Assembly: GCA_015654675.1 (NCBI GenBank)
Contig: JAATGM010000032.1
Coordinates: 1 to 64,000, forward strand
Origin: Planctomycetota bacterium
GTDB lineage: Bacteria; Planctomycetota; Phycisphaerae; UBA1845; UTPLA1
Length of the DNA: 64,000 nt
Reading direction: 5' to 3'
Part shown: positions 35,400 through 44,387 of the stretch, piece by piece
Layout: each line of letters opens with the position of its first letter
Numbering within the stretch: the first letter of the stretch is position 1
Made by a program: the position numbers and the translations under genes
Notes under the pieces: generated by a model
Databases searched by the model: none
The model's input: only the letters and a program-made list of their open reading frames with translations
Told to the model about the DNA's origin: nothing

Positions 35400-36280
35400 A
35401 GCCCGCCGCATCGATTCGATTCACCAAGATGCACGGGCTGGGCAACGACTACATCTACGTCGACTGCTTCGAACAGCCCTGTGCCGCCCGCAACTGGCCG
35501 GCTGTCTGTCGCGCGATCAGTGATCGACACCGTGGCGTCGGCAGCGACGGCCTGATCCTCATCTGCCCGCCGGCAGGCGGCGCCGCGGCCGACGTCCGCA
35601 TGGAGATGTACAACGCCGACGGCTCGCGCGGCGAGATGTGCGGCAACGGCATTCGCTGTGTCGCCAAGTACGCCGTCCGCACCGGCCGCGCCGGGCCGCC
35701 CTCAAACAATCCGACACGCATCCGCGTTCAGACCGACTGCGGGATCTCCGTGATTGATGTTCAAGCGGCGTGCGAGCGGACCGCGCAAGCGCGAGTCGAA
35801 ATGGGAAGGCCGACGCTCGTGCCGAAGGAAATACCGGTGGACGCCCCGGGCGATCGCTGCATTCGCGTCCCGCTCGAAGTCGGTGGCGAGCGATTGACGA
35901 TGACAGCTGTGTCGATGGGCAATCCGCATGCGGTCTTTTTCGTCCACGACGTCGCGAGCGTCGACCTGGCGCGCCTTGGCCCGCTGATCGAACACCATCG
36001 ACGCTTCCCGCGCCGCGTGAATGCCCATTTCGTGCAAGTCGCCGGCCGATCGGAGGCGACCATGCGGACGTGGGAGCGGGGGGCAGGCGCCACGCAGGCC
36101 TGCGGCAGCGGCGCATGCGCCGTTCTGGTTGCCGGAGTCCTGGAGGGACATCTGGAACGAGCCGCAACCCTGCATCTGCCGGGCGGGGATTTGAAAATCG
36201 AGTGGCCGGAAGACGATGCATCCGTCTTCATGACGGGTCCGGCCGAGGAAGTCTGCACGGGGGAGTGGCCGCTCGCCTAA
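35396..36280 (+). CDS. dapF: Diaminopimelate epimerase
   Basis: A 294-residue DapF, slightly longer than the usual 270-280. It converts LL- to meso-diaminopimelate, the step feeding lysine and peptidoglycan. The two catalytic cysteines are in EMCGNGIRCVAKY and ACGSGACA; FTKMHGLGNDYIYVD, GVGSDGLI, MGNPHAVFFV and WERGAGATQ are all present. The GTG at 35396 overlaps the RDD stop; the frame extends upstream but would lose the clean N-terminus. The presence of dapF suggests a peptidoglycan or lysine route via meso-DAP. It meets the next gene tail to tail, overlapping by four bases. Confidence 0.96.
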   Translation: MKPAASIRFTKMHGLGNDYIYVDCFEQPCAARNWPAVCRAISDRHRGVGSDGLILICPPAGGAAADVRMEMYNADGSRGEMCGNGIRCVAKYAVRTGRAGPPSNNPTRIRVQTDCGISVIDVQAACERTAQARVEMGRPTLVPKEIPVDAPGDRCIRVPLEVGGERLTMTAVSMGNPHAVFFVHDVASVDLARLGPLIEHHRRFPRRVNAHFVQVAGRSEATMRTWERGAGATQACGSGACAVLVAGVLEGHLERAATLHLPGGDLKIEWPEDDASVFMTGPAEEVCTGEWPLA

Positions 36281-37692
36281 CGCTCGGCAGGTTTGGGCGT
36301 CGCGGTTGTAATCGTCTTGTGCCGAGGGGCGATGACCGGCGCGGGCGGTGGGGGATTCGCCAGCATGTGATCCAGCAGATTGCGGAGCATCCGCCGCCCG
36401 ATCTGATTGTCGGGATCACTATCTCGGAACATGGTGCAGAACGTTTGCGTTCCGGCCGAAAAGACCTCGCCGCCTTTTCCGTTGGGAAAGCCGTAGGCGG
36501 GGGAGTCTTCGTAATAGATCGCCCCAACCGCCTCGAACGGTTGCGGCGGCGCCTGAGCGACGGCCGGACGCGAAAGCCGCGCGGCAAGCAGGATGTCCAC
36601 CACCGGCGGCGACGCGCGTCCGATGAAATCGGTTTCTCCGCCTGCAATCCCCTGTCCGATGGTCTGTCCATTCTGGACGCCGGTGCCGGCGAAGATCCAG
36701 TGCGACGCTTTGCGCACCTTGAAGTTCTCCGGCAGGAAAAACCCGCCGGAGTTCGCGAGGAAAGTGATGCCCTGCAGTGATTCGCCCGGACGGTTGACCA
36801 GCGGGTCGTACCAGTGCGTCGTCAGCAGCGAATTGTTGACGCCATACATCGGATCAGCCGGAACGGCCGTCGACTTGTAGCCCACCATGGTCGCGCCGCC
36901 ATCGTCGAATCGAACCTGCCACCAGAGGTCGTTCGCCGAGAAAAACGCCATGTGCCCACCGCGATCGTGGTGCGCCTGAATGGCGTCGAAGAACTCACGC
37001 GAGTTGTATTCCGCATGCGCCGAGAAGATCACGACGTCGTACGCCTGCAGGAGCGATGGATTCTGATGAATGTCCGACTCAGTGATGTATTCGAGCGGAT
37101 AGCCCTCGGCTTCGATTCGGCCGTGGCATTGTGGCGGAAGGTATGAGCCCTTGCCGAGGCCGTTCTCGACCGCGAATGGCCGCAGAATTGAAACTTTGAT
37201 GGCGATGGGCGAGCCGGTATAGAGACTCGCCCCGCCCCAATAGTTGTATGCATTGCGCGTGTTGTAATCGAGGCAGAATGCAATCCGGCTGGACGAACCC
37301 GGAACGGTGGGTCGAATCGTGAAGGGATGAAAGTGAGTCGTCGAATCGGTCGTCACGAACCGAGCGTAATAGCTGCCCGTTGACCAATTGGCCGGAATGA
37401 CCCACGTGTGACTCAGGGGCCAATTTGCGCCGAGCCAGCCGAAAGGCGTGGCCGGACGAAGCGCTCCGGTCAGCCCGCTCACCGACGCGATGGTCTGGGG
37501 CGTCAGTCCGTCTCGAACAATGTCGATTTGATAGGTCGGAGAATCGGTCGATACGTAGAAAGAAATCGTGTCACCGGCGACGTAGCTCTTTCGATCGGTG
37601 TATGCCTCGATCTTTTGCGCGGCATTAGCAGGCGTCGCGCCAAGTATGGCGAGAAGCAATTGGGCCAAAAGCATGAAGCGAGTCGATTTCAT
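36277..37692 (-). CDS. Secreted N,N-dimethylformamidase large-subunit-like protein
   Basis: A 471-residue protein with a signal peptide ending near ANAAQ. A beta-rich N-terminal domain (about 30-125, [26 protein letters not shown]) is followed by a domain resembling the C-terminal region of the DMF hydrolase large subunit: [40 protein letters not shown] and [20 protein letters not shown], a glutamine-amidotransferase-like fold. Most homologues are untested, so DMF hydrolysis should not be assumed. The ATG at 37692 overlaps the stop of the upstream gene (ATGA). Confidence 0.8.
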   Translation of the reverse strand: MKSTRFMLLAQLLLAILGATPANAAQKIEAYTDRKSYVAGDTISFYVSTDSPTYQIDIVRDGLTPQTIASVSGLTGALRPATPFGWLGANWPLSHTWVIPANWSTGSYYARFVTTDSTTHFHPFTIRPTVPGSSSRIAFCLDYNTRNAYNYWGGASLYTGSPIAIKVSILRPFAVENGLGKGSYLPPQCHGRIEAEGYPLEYITESDIHQNPSLLQAYDVVIFSAHAEYNSREFFDAIQAHHDRGGHMAFFSANDLWWQVRFDDGGATMVGYKSTAVPADPMYGVNNSLLTTHWYDPLVNRPGESLQGITFLANSGGFFLPENFKVRKASHWIFAGTGVQNGQTIGQGIAGGETDFIGRASPPVVDILLAARLSRPAVAQAPPQPFEAVGAIYYEDSPAYGFPNGKGGEVFSAGTQTFCTMFRDSDPDNQIGRRMLRNLLDHMLANPPPPAPVIAPRHKTITTATPKPAER

Positions 37693-40238
37693 GGTCCGAA
37701 CCAAATGCCCTCAAACCCGGGGATATCGGCGCCATCGCATTTCCCGTCGCCATTGAAGTCGCCGACGGCGACGTGGCAGGGATCCTGCGGTGCGCCCAGC
37801 AACGCGGCGACAAATGCCTGCATGTCGCTCGCATCGCGCTGCCCATCAAGATTGAAGTCGGCGGCCGCAAATACCGGGACGATGTACGGCGATACCGGCA
37901 GGTTTTGAAGCTGGACATTGGACGCGAGGAGAATCGTTGTCCCGTTGACCCGGAAGCGGATCGTCACGGTTGTCGTAGGGTCAACGCCGGGCCTCGGGCT
38001 GACCAGCGCGCGATATGTCCCCGGCGTGTACATCACGACCTGCAGGCCGACATCGAGCCGTTGATCGTTGTTCACGTCATACTCAACCAATGCCGCTCCC
38101 GGAATGGGAGCTCCTGGGCCACCCGAGACGCGGCCGAGCGGATCTGTGACGACCAGCTTGACCGGAGCGGGTGAGCCGATTGTTCCGTTCGCCCCGGTGA
38201 GCGCCTCGATGGCCAGACAAATCGGAGCTCGGCCGGTTCCCTGCCAGGTGGCGCGCAGCGCAAGTCCGTCCGCGAAGTCCGCGTCACCGTCGCCATCGAG
38301 GTCCGCGTCGGAGCAGTTCGGCAAGAGCGGCACACCCGGCCCACTCAGCCCCGCGCAATCCCTGAACGGTTTCCAGTCCGTGAAATTGACTGTTCCATCG
38401 TGATTTAGATCGCCTTTGCCGTCGCACGCATCGCCAAACCCGTCGCCATCAGTGTCGGCCTGATTTGAATTCGCGATCGAGACGCAGTTGTCGCAGGCGT
38501 TGCCGACGCCATCACCGTCGGTATCGAGCTGATTGGAGTTGGCTATGGTGGGGCAGTTGTCGCAGGCGTTGCCGCGCCCGTCTCCGTCCGAGTCGAGCTG
38601 GTCGGTGTTGGCAATTGTTGGGCAATTATCACAGACATTTCCGACGCCATCGCCGTCCGTGTCGACCTGATTCGCGTTTGCAATGGTCGGACAATTGTCG
38701 GTCGCGCACGTATTCAGGGCGAATCCAGGATTGCCGAATCCATCGCCGTCCGTGTCCGTACAGGTATCGCACGCATCCCCGATACCATCGCCGTCCGCGT
38801 CTGCCTGCGACGGGTTTGATACTGTCGGGCAGTTGTCCATGCCGACGAGCGCGCCGTCCTGATCCGGATCGAGATCGGGTGTGTAGGCCCGGCCGGCCCG
38901 CGCCGGGGCCGGTGAGGGATTTGCGAGGAACGCACCGATCGTCGGCGCGACAGTGCCGTTGGTGTTGGGGATGCCCGTCACGGCGCAACCGAAGTTTGCG
39001 CCGTCTTCCGGGAACGGCGAGTCGATTCCCGCCAGGCGAGCCCCGTTTGAGCCGGAATGAAGGTAAGCGCGTCCGCCTTCGAAGGCCTGTTCGCCCAAGT
39101 CTTCGCGCGCAGCTCCGATCAGGATTTCGCCGCGGCCATCGCCGTTGAGGTCAGGCAATCCTGCGATGCTGGATCCGAACTCACCGTCGTTCTCAGGATT
39201 CTGCGACGAGAGCCGGTACAGCATGGACCCGCTCGCTCCGGAAAACACGAAGACGAATCCGGCGTCGTAGGGTCCCGGTCCTCCCGAATCCGAGCCGTAG
39301 TTCAGCGCGGTGACGGCGATGTCGCCCTTTCCGTCGCCATTCACATCCGGAATTCCCGCGACCACGCGCCCCAGGAGCTGATATTGCTGAGCCGCCGGCG
39401 AAACGGACAACGTTCGGATATATGTGCCGGCGGCGCCTGAAAAGACATGCGCCCGGCCGGAAAGACGCAGCGTGCCGGCCGGACTCTCGCCCGGCGCGCC
39501 GATGACGACGTCTCCAAACGAATCAGCGTCCAGAGATGCCGTTCCCGCCACGCTTATTCCAAACTGGCCGCCGGGTTGTGGAGAGGGTGACGTGAACGTC
39601 GCCCGCAGCGCGCCCGTCGCGCCGGAGAAAAGATAGGCGCGCCCGGTCTCGTCGGGCGTTGCCGCCGGACCTTCGCGGTAAGCCCCGACAACGACGTCCG
39701 CGATGCCATCGCCGTCCGTGTCCGGCGTCGCGGCGACCGATCTCCCGAACATTCCGCCATCCTGGCCATTGGGAGAGGTCAGCGTTCCGATCAACTGCCC
39801 GGTTGACGCGGAGAACACATAGGCCCGGCCTGTCCGAGGTCCGCCCTGTGAAACGGACTCATTCCACGCACCGACCGCAATCGAGTCCGGCCCGCTTGCG
39901 TTTGTAATCCGCGCGACGCTCCAGCCGAATTGACGGCCAGCGGTTTCATTGGGTGACGCGATGCTGCGAATGATCGCCCCGGTCGCGCCGTTCAGAATGT
40001 GAACCCGTCCCGCGAACGCCGGATGTCCCGCCGCGCTTTCATTGGGCGCGCCGACGACCAGTTCGCCCTTTCCATCGCCCGTCAGGTCGCCGATACCGGC
40101 AATTGACCGGCCGAAGAATCCCGATGCCTGCTGCGACGGCGACTGAAAGGAGACCACCTGTGCGAGCAACGGACGCGCCGCGCCAGGCACGATCGTGCAT
40201 AACGCAATCAGCGCAAGATGTGGGCGGCGGAGCCGCAT
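37689..40238 (-). CDS. Secreted FG-GAP protein with thrombospondin type 3 and dockerin-like repeats
   Basis: An 849-residue protein. A signal peptide ends near PLLAQ (about residue 27). Seven or so FG-GAP/integrin-alpha-like repeats ([26 protein letters not shown] pattern, about 35-450) form a beta-propeller with Ca-binding DxDxDG loops. Five thrombospondin type 3 units follow ([18 protein letters not shown] form, about 460-610). EF-hand-rich segments ([26 protein letters not shown]) come next, and a final dockerin-like unit with [16 protein letters not shown] and [13 protein letters not shown]. It probably binds many calcium ions at the cell surface. It is translationally coupled to the downstream DMFase-like gene. 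Confidence 0.88.
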   Translation of the reverse strand: MRLRRPHLALIALCTIVPGAARPLLAQVVSFQSPSQQASGFFGRSIAGIGDLTGDGKGELVVGAPNESAAGHPAFAGRVHILNGATGAIIRSIASPNETAGRQFGWSVARITNASGPDSIAVGAWNESVSQGGPRTGRAYVFSASTGQLIGTLTSPNGQDGGMFGRSVAATPDTDGDGIADVVVGAYREGPAATPDETGRAYLFSGATGALRATFTSPSPQPGGQFGISVAGTASLDADSFGDVVIGAPGESPAGTLRLSGRAHVFSGAAGTYIRTLSVSPAAQQYQLLGRVVAGIPDVNGDGKGDIAVTALNYGSDSGGPGPYDAGFVFVFSGASGSMLYRLSSQNPENDGEFGSSIAGLPDLNGDGRGEILIGAAREDLGEQAFEGGRAYLHSGSNGARLAGIDSPFPEDGANFGCAVTGIPNTNGTVAPTIGAFLANPSPAPARAGRAYTPDLDPDQDGALVGMDNCPTVSNPSQADADGDGIGDACDTCTDTDGDGFGNPGFALNTCATDNCPTIANANQVDTDGDGVGNVCDNCPTIANTDQLDSDGDGRGNACDNCPTIANSNQLDTDGDGVGNACDNCVSIANSNQADTDGDGFGDACDGKGDLNHDGTVNFTDWKPFRDCAGLSGPGVPLLPNCSDADLDGDGDADFADGLALRATWQGTGRAPICLAIEALTGANGTIGSPAPVKLVVTDPLGRVSGGPGAPIPGAALVEYDVNNDQRLDVGLQVVMYTPGTYRALVSPRPGVDPTTTVTIRFRVNGTTILLASNVQLQNLPVSPYIVPVFAAADFNLDGQRDASDMQAFVAALLGAPQDPCHVAVGDFNGDGKCDGADIPGFEGIWFGP

Positions 40239-40332
40239 TCATTTCCCCTTCAGACTCAATTCTACGCGTTCGACGACGCCGGGCGAAGCCCGATTGAAGC
40301 GCGCGCGGCAAACGCTTATCGGAGCGGGCTTT

Positions 40333-41481
40333 TCAATCGGTCAGGACTGCGGTCGCGAGTGGTTTGGCCTTCAGCGAGAGCATTCGATCCAGGGCAATCC
40401 GCGCCAATGCGCGCGTCTCGGGATCGACCTTGATCTGGTTCACGATGCGACCTTCTACGAGATTGTCGAGCACCCACAGCAGGTGTTTGAGGTCTATCCG
40501 GTACATCGTCGTACAGAGGCACTGGATTCCCGACAGCGACCGGACCGTGATGCGATCCGCCAGTCGCGTGGCCAATCGATTGATAAGGTGCACCTCGGTT
40601 CCGACCGCCCATTTCGATCCTGCCGGGGCCGCCTCGAGCGTCTGGATGATGAACTCCGTGCTGCCGACCAGATCGGCCTTTGCGACAACGCTCGCGTCGC
40701 ACTCGGGATGAACGATGATCTTGAACTCCGGATCGATGCGGCGGATATCGTCTGCCTGCTTGGCTGTGAAAAGTTGGTGGACGCTGCAATGGCCTTTCCA
40801 CAGGATGAGACGCGCTGCACGAATCGAATCCGGCGTCAGGCCACCCAACTCTTCGCGCGGATCCCAGACCACCATCGACTCGAACGGCCAGCCCATGGCA
40901 TGGGCGGTGTTTCTGCCCAGATGCTGATCGGGCAGAAACATGATCTTGCGATCGTTGCTCGGAGCGACGGGGGTGGCCCCGTCCAGTGCCCACTCAAGCA
41001 CGGTCCGGGCATTTGACGACGTGCAGCAGGCGCCTCCGTGGCCTCCCACAAACGCTTTCACTGCCGCCGACGAATTAACATAGGTGATGGGAACGATTGT
41101 GGAGGAAGTGATGTTTTCGATCTGCGACCACGCCACTTCGACCTGATCTATCTGGGCCATGTCGGCCATGCTGCAGCCGGCGGCGAGGTCCGGCAGGATG
41201 ACGACCACGCGCTCCTCGGTCAGAACGTCTGCCGACTCGGCCATGAAGTGGACGCCGCAGAAAACCACAAAGTCCGCATCTTTTTGTGCCGCCGCAAGTT
41301 GTGAGAGCTTCAGACTGTCTCCGGTCAGGTCGGCGAATTGAATGACGTCGTCCTGCTGATAGTGGTGACCGAGGATGACCAGTCTTCGTCCGAGCTGGGC
41401 CTTTCGAGTGGCAATGGCAGCAGCCAATTCCGAGTCGGTGAGCTTCGCGTACTTCGGGGGAAGGGGAGGTTGATAGAGCAT
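40333..41481 (-). CDS. nadA: Quinolinate synthase A
   Basis: A 382-residue NadA, which joins iminoaspartate and dihydroxyacetone phosphate to quinolinate for NAD. Seen are GHHYQQDDVIQFADLTGDSL, VFCGVHFMAESADVL, AAGCSMADM, YVNSSAAVKA, CTSSNA, FLPDQHLGRNTA, HPECDASVV, and IQCLCTTMYRI. The cysteines in VFCGV, HPEC and IQCLC are the likely 4Fe-4S ligands. Length fits the longer NadA type. nadB and nadC are not here. There is no Shine-Dalgarno, but a good -10 box is nine bases upstream. Confidence 0.96.
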   Translation of the reverse strand: MLYQPPLPPKYAKLTDSELAAAIATRKAQLGRRLVILGHHYQQDDVIQFADLTGDSLKLSQLAAAQKDADFVVFCGVHFMAESADVLTEERVVVILPDLAAGCSMADMAQIDQVEVAWSQIENITSSTIVPITYVNSSAAVKAFVGGHGGACCTSSNARTVLEWALDGATPVAPSNDRKIMFLPDQHLGRNTAHAMGWPFESMVVWDPREELGGLTPDSIRAARLILWKGHCSVHQLFTAKQADDIRRIDPEFKIIVHPECDASVVAKADLVGSTEFIIQTLEAAPAGSKWAVGTEVHLINRLATRLADRITVRSLSGIQCLCTTMYRIDLKHLLWVLDNLVEGRIVNQIKVDPETRALARIALDRMLSLKAKPLATAVLTD

Positions 41482-41490
41482 TGTGAACGG

Positions 41491-41520
41491 ATTCTATGAA
41501 CGCATAGGGTCCGCCCGCAA
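41491..41520 (-). promoter_or_regulatory. Promoter of nadA
   Basis: On the reverse strand TTGCGG (41515-41520) and TAGAAT (41491-41496) are 18 bp apart. The -10 ends nine bases before the ATG, so transcription would start at or within three bases of it. A leaderless or near-leaderless mRNA is expected. The rest of the 41482-41755 gap shows no other gene. Confidence 0.5.
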
Positions 41521-41731
41521 CGGAGCTCTGGTTTCCGTTCGCCCCGATCGGCTGCAGGCGCGAATTTAGGTAGTTTGCCTCAAACCGCGAAAGGGGAGCA
41601 GCGTATAAGGTGCGTCGAGCGAAGTGAATGGTTTGATGGCACCAGAGCCACCGACGATGACGCATAACCTATTGTGCGTAATGCAGATGCGTGTGCAATT
41701 CGAAGAGCTAATCAGCGACGGTACATTTTCG

Positions 41732-41761
41732 TTGCCGGTGCCGGATCGCGTTCATTATAAT
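41732..41761 (+). promoter_or_regulatory. Promoter of the DUF2617-like gene
   Basis: TTGCCG (41732-41737) and a perfect TATAAT (41756-41761) are 18 bp apart. The -10 overlaps the first possible ATG at 41760, so transcription would begin near 41768 and translation must start further down. Confidence 0.55.
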
Positions 41762-41813
41762 GGCACACAGCGTGCGTGAAAGAGAACGAAAACCCGAAAC
41801 GAGGCCGGCCGCA

Positions 41814-42371
41814 GTGGAACTCGGCATCACCAAACAAACCAGCAGCGACCTCAATTTTTACCTCTACAAGCGCGCGCTGCACCCGGAACTGTTTCGAATC
41901 TACCTCGACCGGCACCTCGACTCCACGAACTACACCGCTGATCTGTGGATTGTCGGCCTAAGCCATCTAGTGAGCTTCCAGAGCGGCGGGTCGATCATCA
42001 CCGAGTTGACCGGCGCATCAAGCGAGCTTCTCACCGATCGAAATCTGGTGACGCAGTTTAAGTTTCGTGGCGAACGGGACTTTCAGCACCGATTTGATGA
42101 CGGCACGCGTTACATTTTCAGCAGCCAGGTCGAGGAGATGACGGAGCACATCTTCCGCACGACGTACCGCGACCTGGTCCGCTACGCGAAAAAGAAGGGG
42201 CTGTTTGTTCCGTACAAGCAATGGGCCAGCAACGGCCTGGAGCCCTTCTCATTCCTCGATTACGAGACACGCGATCGGGAACTGCACGTGCACGCCTATC
42301 ACGCCTTCCCGGGCGAGTGGCGCATCCTTCGCACGCAGTCGATCTTCGAGCTCCCCGGCTCGAAGAGCTAG
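41814..42371 (+). CDS. DUF2617-like protein
   Basis: About 185 residues, soluble, without signal peptide. Recognisable blocks are DLNFYLYKRALHPELFRIYL near the N-terminus and a C-terminal YETRDRELHVHAYHAFPGEWRILRTQS. These resemble a planctomycete family I associate with DUF2617; function unknown. The GTG at 41814 is preferred over ATG 41760 because a perfect TATAAT overlaps that ATG and GAGG lies nine bases before the GTG; a GTG at 41772 is another option. It is convergent with sppA, 36 bases apart. Confidence 0.7.
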   Translation: MELGITKQTSSDLNFYLYKRALHPELFRIYLDRHLDSTNYTADLWIVGLSHLVSFQSGGSIITELTGASSELLTDRNLVTQFKFRGERDFQHRFDDGTRYIFSSQVEEMTEHIFRTTYRDLVRYAKKKGLFVPYKQWASNGLEPFSFLDYETRDRELHVHAYHAFPGEWRILRTQSIFELPGSKS

Positions 42372-42407
42372 AGCTTTCAACTATCCAAAATTTGATCGGC
42401 GCTGCGG

Positions 42408-44357
42408 TTACGGTCGCAGCATGGGCGACATCGGAATGCCAAGCATTTCCGCGATGGTCTCTTGCGCCCCCGCGGGTGTCAGGAGCTCATGGACTTCGGG
42501 GATCGGCATCCAGCACAACGTCTGCGGACGCTTGGAGAACAGCCGCAACTGCATGTCGAATGACACGCTGTTGATCGGCGATCGCATCGCGGCCGACGCC
42601 TGAACCGGCGAAGAGACGCCGCCGAGGATATTTTCGAAGAGCTCACCCAGCGACGTGGGTCGCGGATACTGAACCAGCCGGATCTCGGCGCTGGCGGGTA
42701 TGTTCGCGAACTCGCGCGCCGAGGCGATGGCGTCCTTAAGCCCGCCGAGACGGTCGACCAATCCGATCTTGAGCGCCTGTCGCCCCGTATAGATACGGCC
42801 CTCCGCAATCTTGCGCACTTCGTCTTTAGGCATTTTGCGCGCGACGGACACGCGATCGAGAAACACTTCGTAGAAGTCGAGGATCATTTTCTGGAGAAAC
42901 TCGCGATCCTCGACCTTCAGATCGCGGTAGCCCGCGCCCAGGAGCGAGCGCTGTCCGCGTTTCATCTCGGCGATGTTTACATCCATTCGATTCAGCGCCG
43001 AGGCCTGCGTCGCCAGAATGGTCAGCACGCCGATCGAGCCGGTGATGGTCGTTGGTTCGGCGAAGATCAGCCGGCCGGGGCAGGCGATGTAATAGCCGCC
43101 TGAGCCGGCGACCGTGCCCATGCTGACGACGATGGGCTTTTCCTCATCGAGCTCGCGCAGCTTCTTCCAGATGATGTCAGACGCGTACCCGGATCCGCCG
43201 GGGCTGTCGATCCGCAGGACGACGGCTTTGACGGTCTTGTTCTTTCTGATTTCCTCGATGGTCTTGACGAAATCGTCGCGCATGATGAGTTGCGACGAGA
43301 ATGCCCCTCCCAGACTCATGTCAACGATTGGGCCACGGGCGTAGAGCACGGCGATCTTCGGGCCGACCGCCTTATAGCTTTCCTGTGCGTCGCGAAAGCT
43401 CTTGTTGATCGCATTAAGGATGTCCTGGAATGAAGTGAGGTTGCGGAAATCGGCGCCGTAACCGTCACCCTTGGCGAACTTGTAATGCCGCAGCGAGCGG
43501 TCGCGGTAGTCGTCGTAGTATGCGATCTGGTCGACCAATCCGCGGGCCTTCGCCTCCTCGGCATTGAACATGGCCACGTCGATCGCCTGCTTCACCTTCT
43601 CAGGCGAAAGCTTGCGGCCCTTGACGATCATGTCGACGTAGTCGCCGAACCAACTATCCAGTATTTCGTTGAATTCGACGGTGAATGCTTCGTTCGGTTC
43701 GCGGCGATTCATGAAACCGGGATATTTGAATCGACCGGCAGTAATGACATCGAACTCGATTCCCTGAAGCTGATACATACCGCGCATGAATGGAAATGCT
43801 CGACCCAGGCCGGGGATGGACATGCTGCCGGTCGGCGCGATCGCGATCTCGTCGGCTTGGCAGGCCAGCAAATAGTCGGTCGGGTCGCCCGAGTTCAAGT
43901 AGGCGAGAACCTTCTTGCCGGATTTTCGGAAGTCTCCGATGGCCGAGCGCACTTCCTCGACGTCTGGAATCCCGAGTGTGACGCCGTCGAGGTTCATGAG
44001 AATGGCCCCGACTTCGTCGTCCTTTCCGAGCTTCTCGAGGCGGCCGAGCAGGTCGCGCACCTCCTGGGTGCGTCCGATTGACGGAATATTCAGGCCACGC
44101 GAAGCGACCAGAAAAGGATCGAGCTTGAGCTCAATCATTTTCTTGATGGGCGACAACCTGCCCTTCTTATCCCTAGATTTGTCTTTGTCGGCGGGCTTGT
44201 CGTCATCGCCCTTGACGTCCTTTTTGACCTCGCGGTCGGACGTGTCTTTTGCTTCGGTCTGAGTCGGCGAATCGTCTCCCGGCTCGTCGTCGTCGGCGAA
44301 GACAGGCAGAGGAATCAGGGCAAGCATCAGCAGGAAGGCCGGAAAAATCCGTCGCAT
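42408..44357 (-). CDS. sppA: Signal peptide peptidase SppA (protease IV, long form)
   Basis: A 649-residue tandem-domain SppA with a signal peptide (to about residue 22) and a charged, Asp/Lys-rich linker of about 50 residues before the first domain. The N-half has the general-base lysine in TAGRFKYPGFMNRREP; the C-half has the nucleophilic serine in MGTVAGSGGYYIA, preceded by VLRIDSPGGSGYASD. The long form combines both residues across two domains, as in E. coli. It degrades cleaved signal peptides at the membrane. It lies 30 bases after the secreted-protein gene at 44388, so probably one operon. Confidence 0.9.
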   Translation of the reverse strand: MRRIFPAFLLMLALIPLPVFADDDEPGDDSPTQTEAKDTSDREVKKDVKGDDDKPADKDKSRDKKGRLSPIKKMIELKLDPFLVASRGLNIPSIGRTQEVRDLLGRLEKLGKDDEVGAILMNLDGVTLGIPDVEEVRSAIGDFRKSGKKVLAYLNSGDPTDYLLACQADEIAIAPTGSMSIPGLGRAFPFMRGMYQLQGIEFDVITAGRFKYPGFMNRREPNEAFTVEFNEILDSWFGDYVDMIVKGRKLSPEKVKQAIDVAMFNAEEAKARGLVDQIAYYDDYRDRSLRHYKFAKGDGYGADFRNLTSFQDILNAINKSFRDAQESYKAVGPKIAVLYARGPIVDMSLGGAFSSQLIMRDDFVKTIEEIRKNKTVKAVVLRIDSPGGSGYASDIIWKKLRELDEEKPIVVSMGTVAGSGGYYIACPGRLIFAEPTTITGSIGVLTILATQASALNRMDVNIAEMKRGQRSLLGAGYRDLKVEDREFLQKMILDFYEVFLDRVSVARKMPKDEVRKIAEGRIYTGRQALKIGLVDRLGGLKDAIASAREFANIPASAEIRLVQYPRPTSLGELFENILGGVSSPVQASAAMRSPINSVSFDMQLRLFSKRPQTLCWMPIPEVHELLTPAGAQETIAEMLGIPMSPMLRP

Positions 44358-44387
44358 GATTAGTCTCCTCGCATCCCCCTCAGGGGC

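Noticed and set aside
37689-40238. Cellulosomal dockerin
   Set aside because: The C-terminal EF-hand pair is dockerin-like, but no cohesin or scaffoldin gene is present, so cellulosome function is not claimed.
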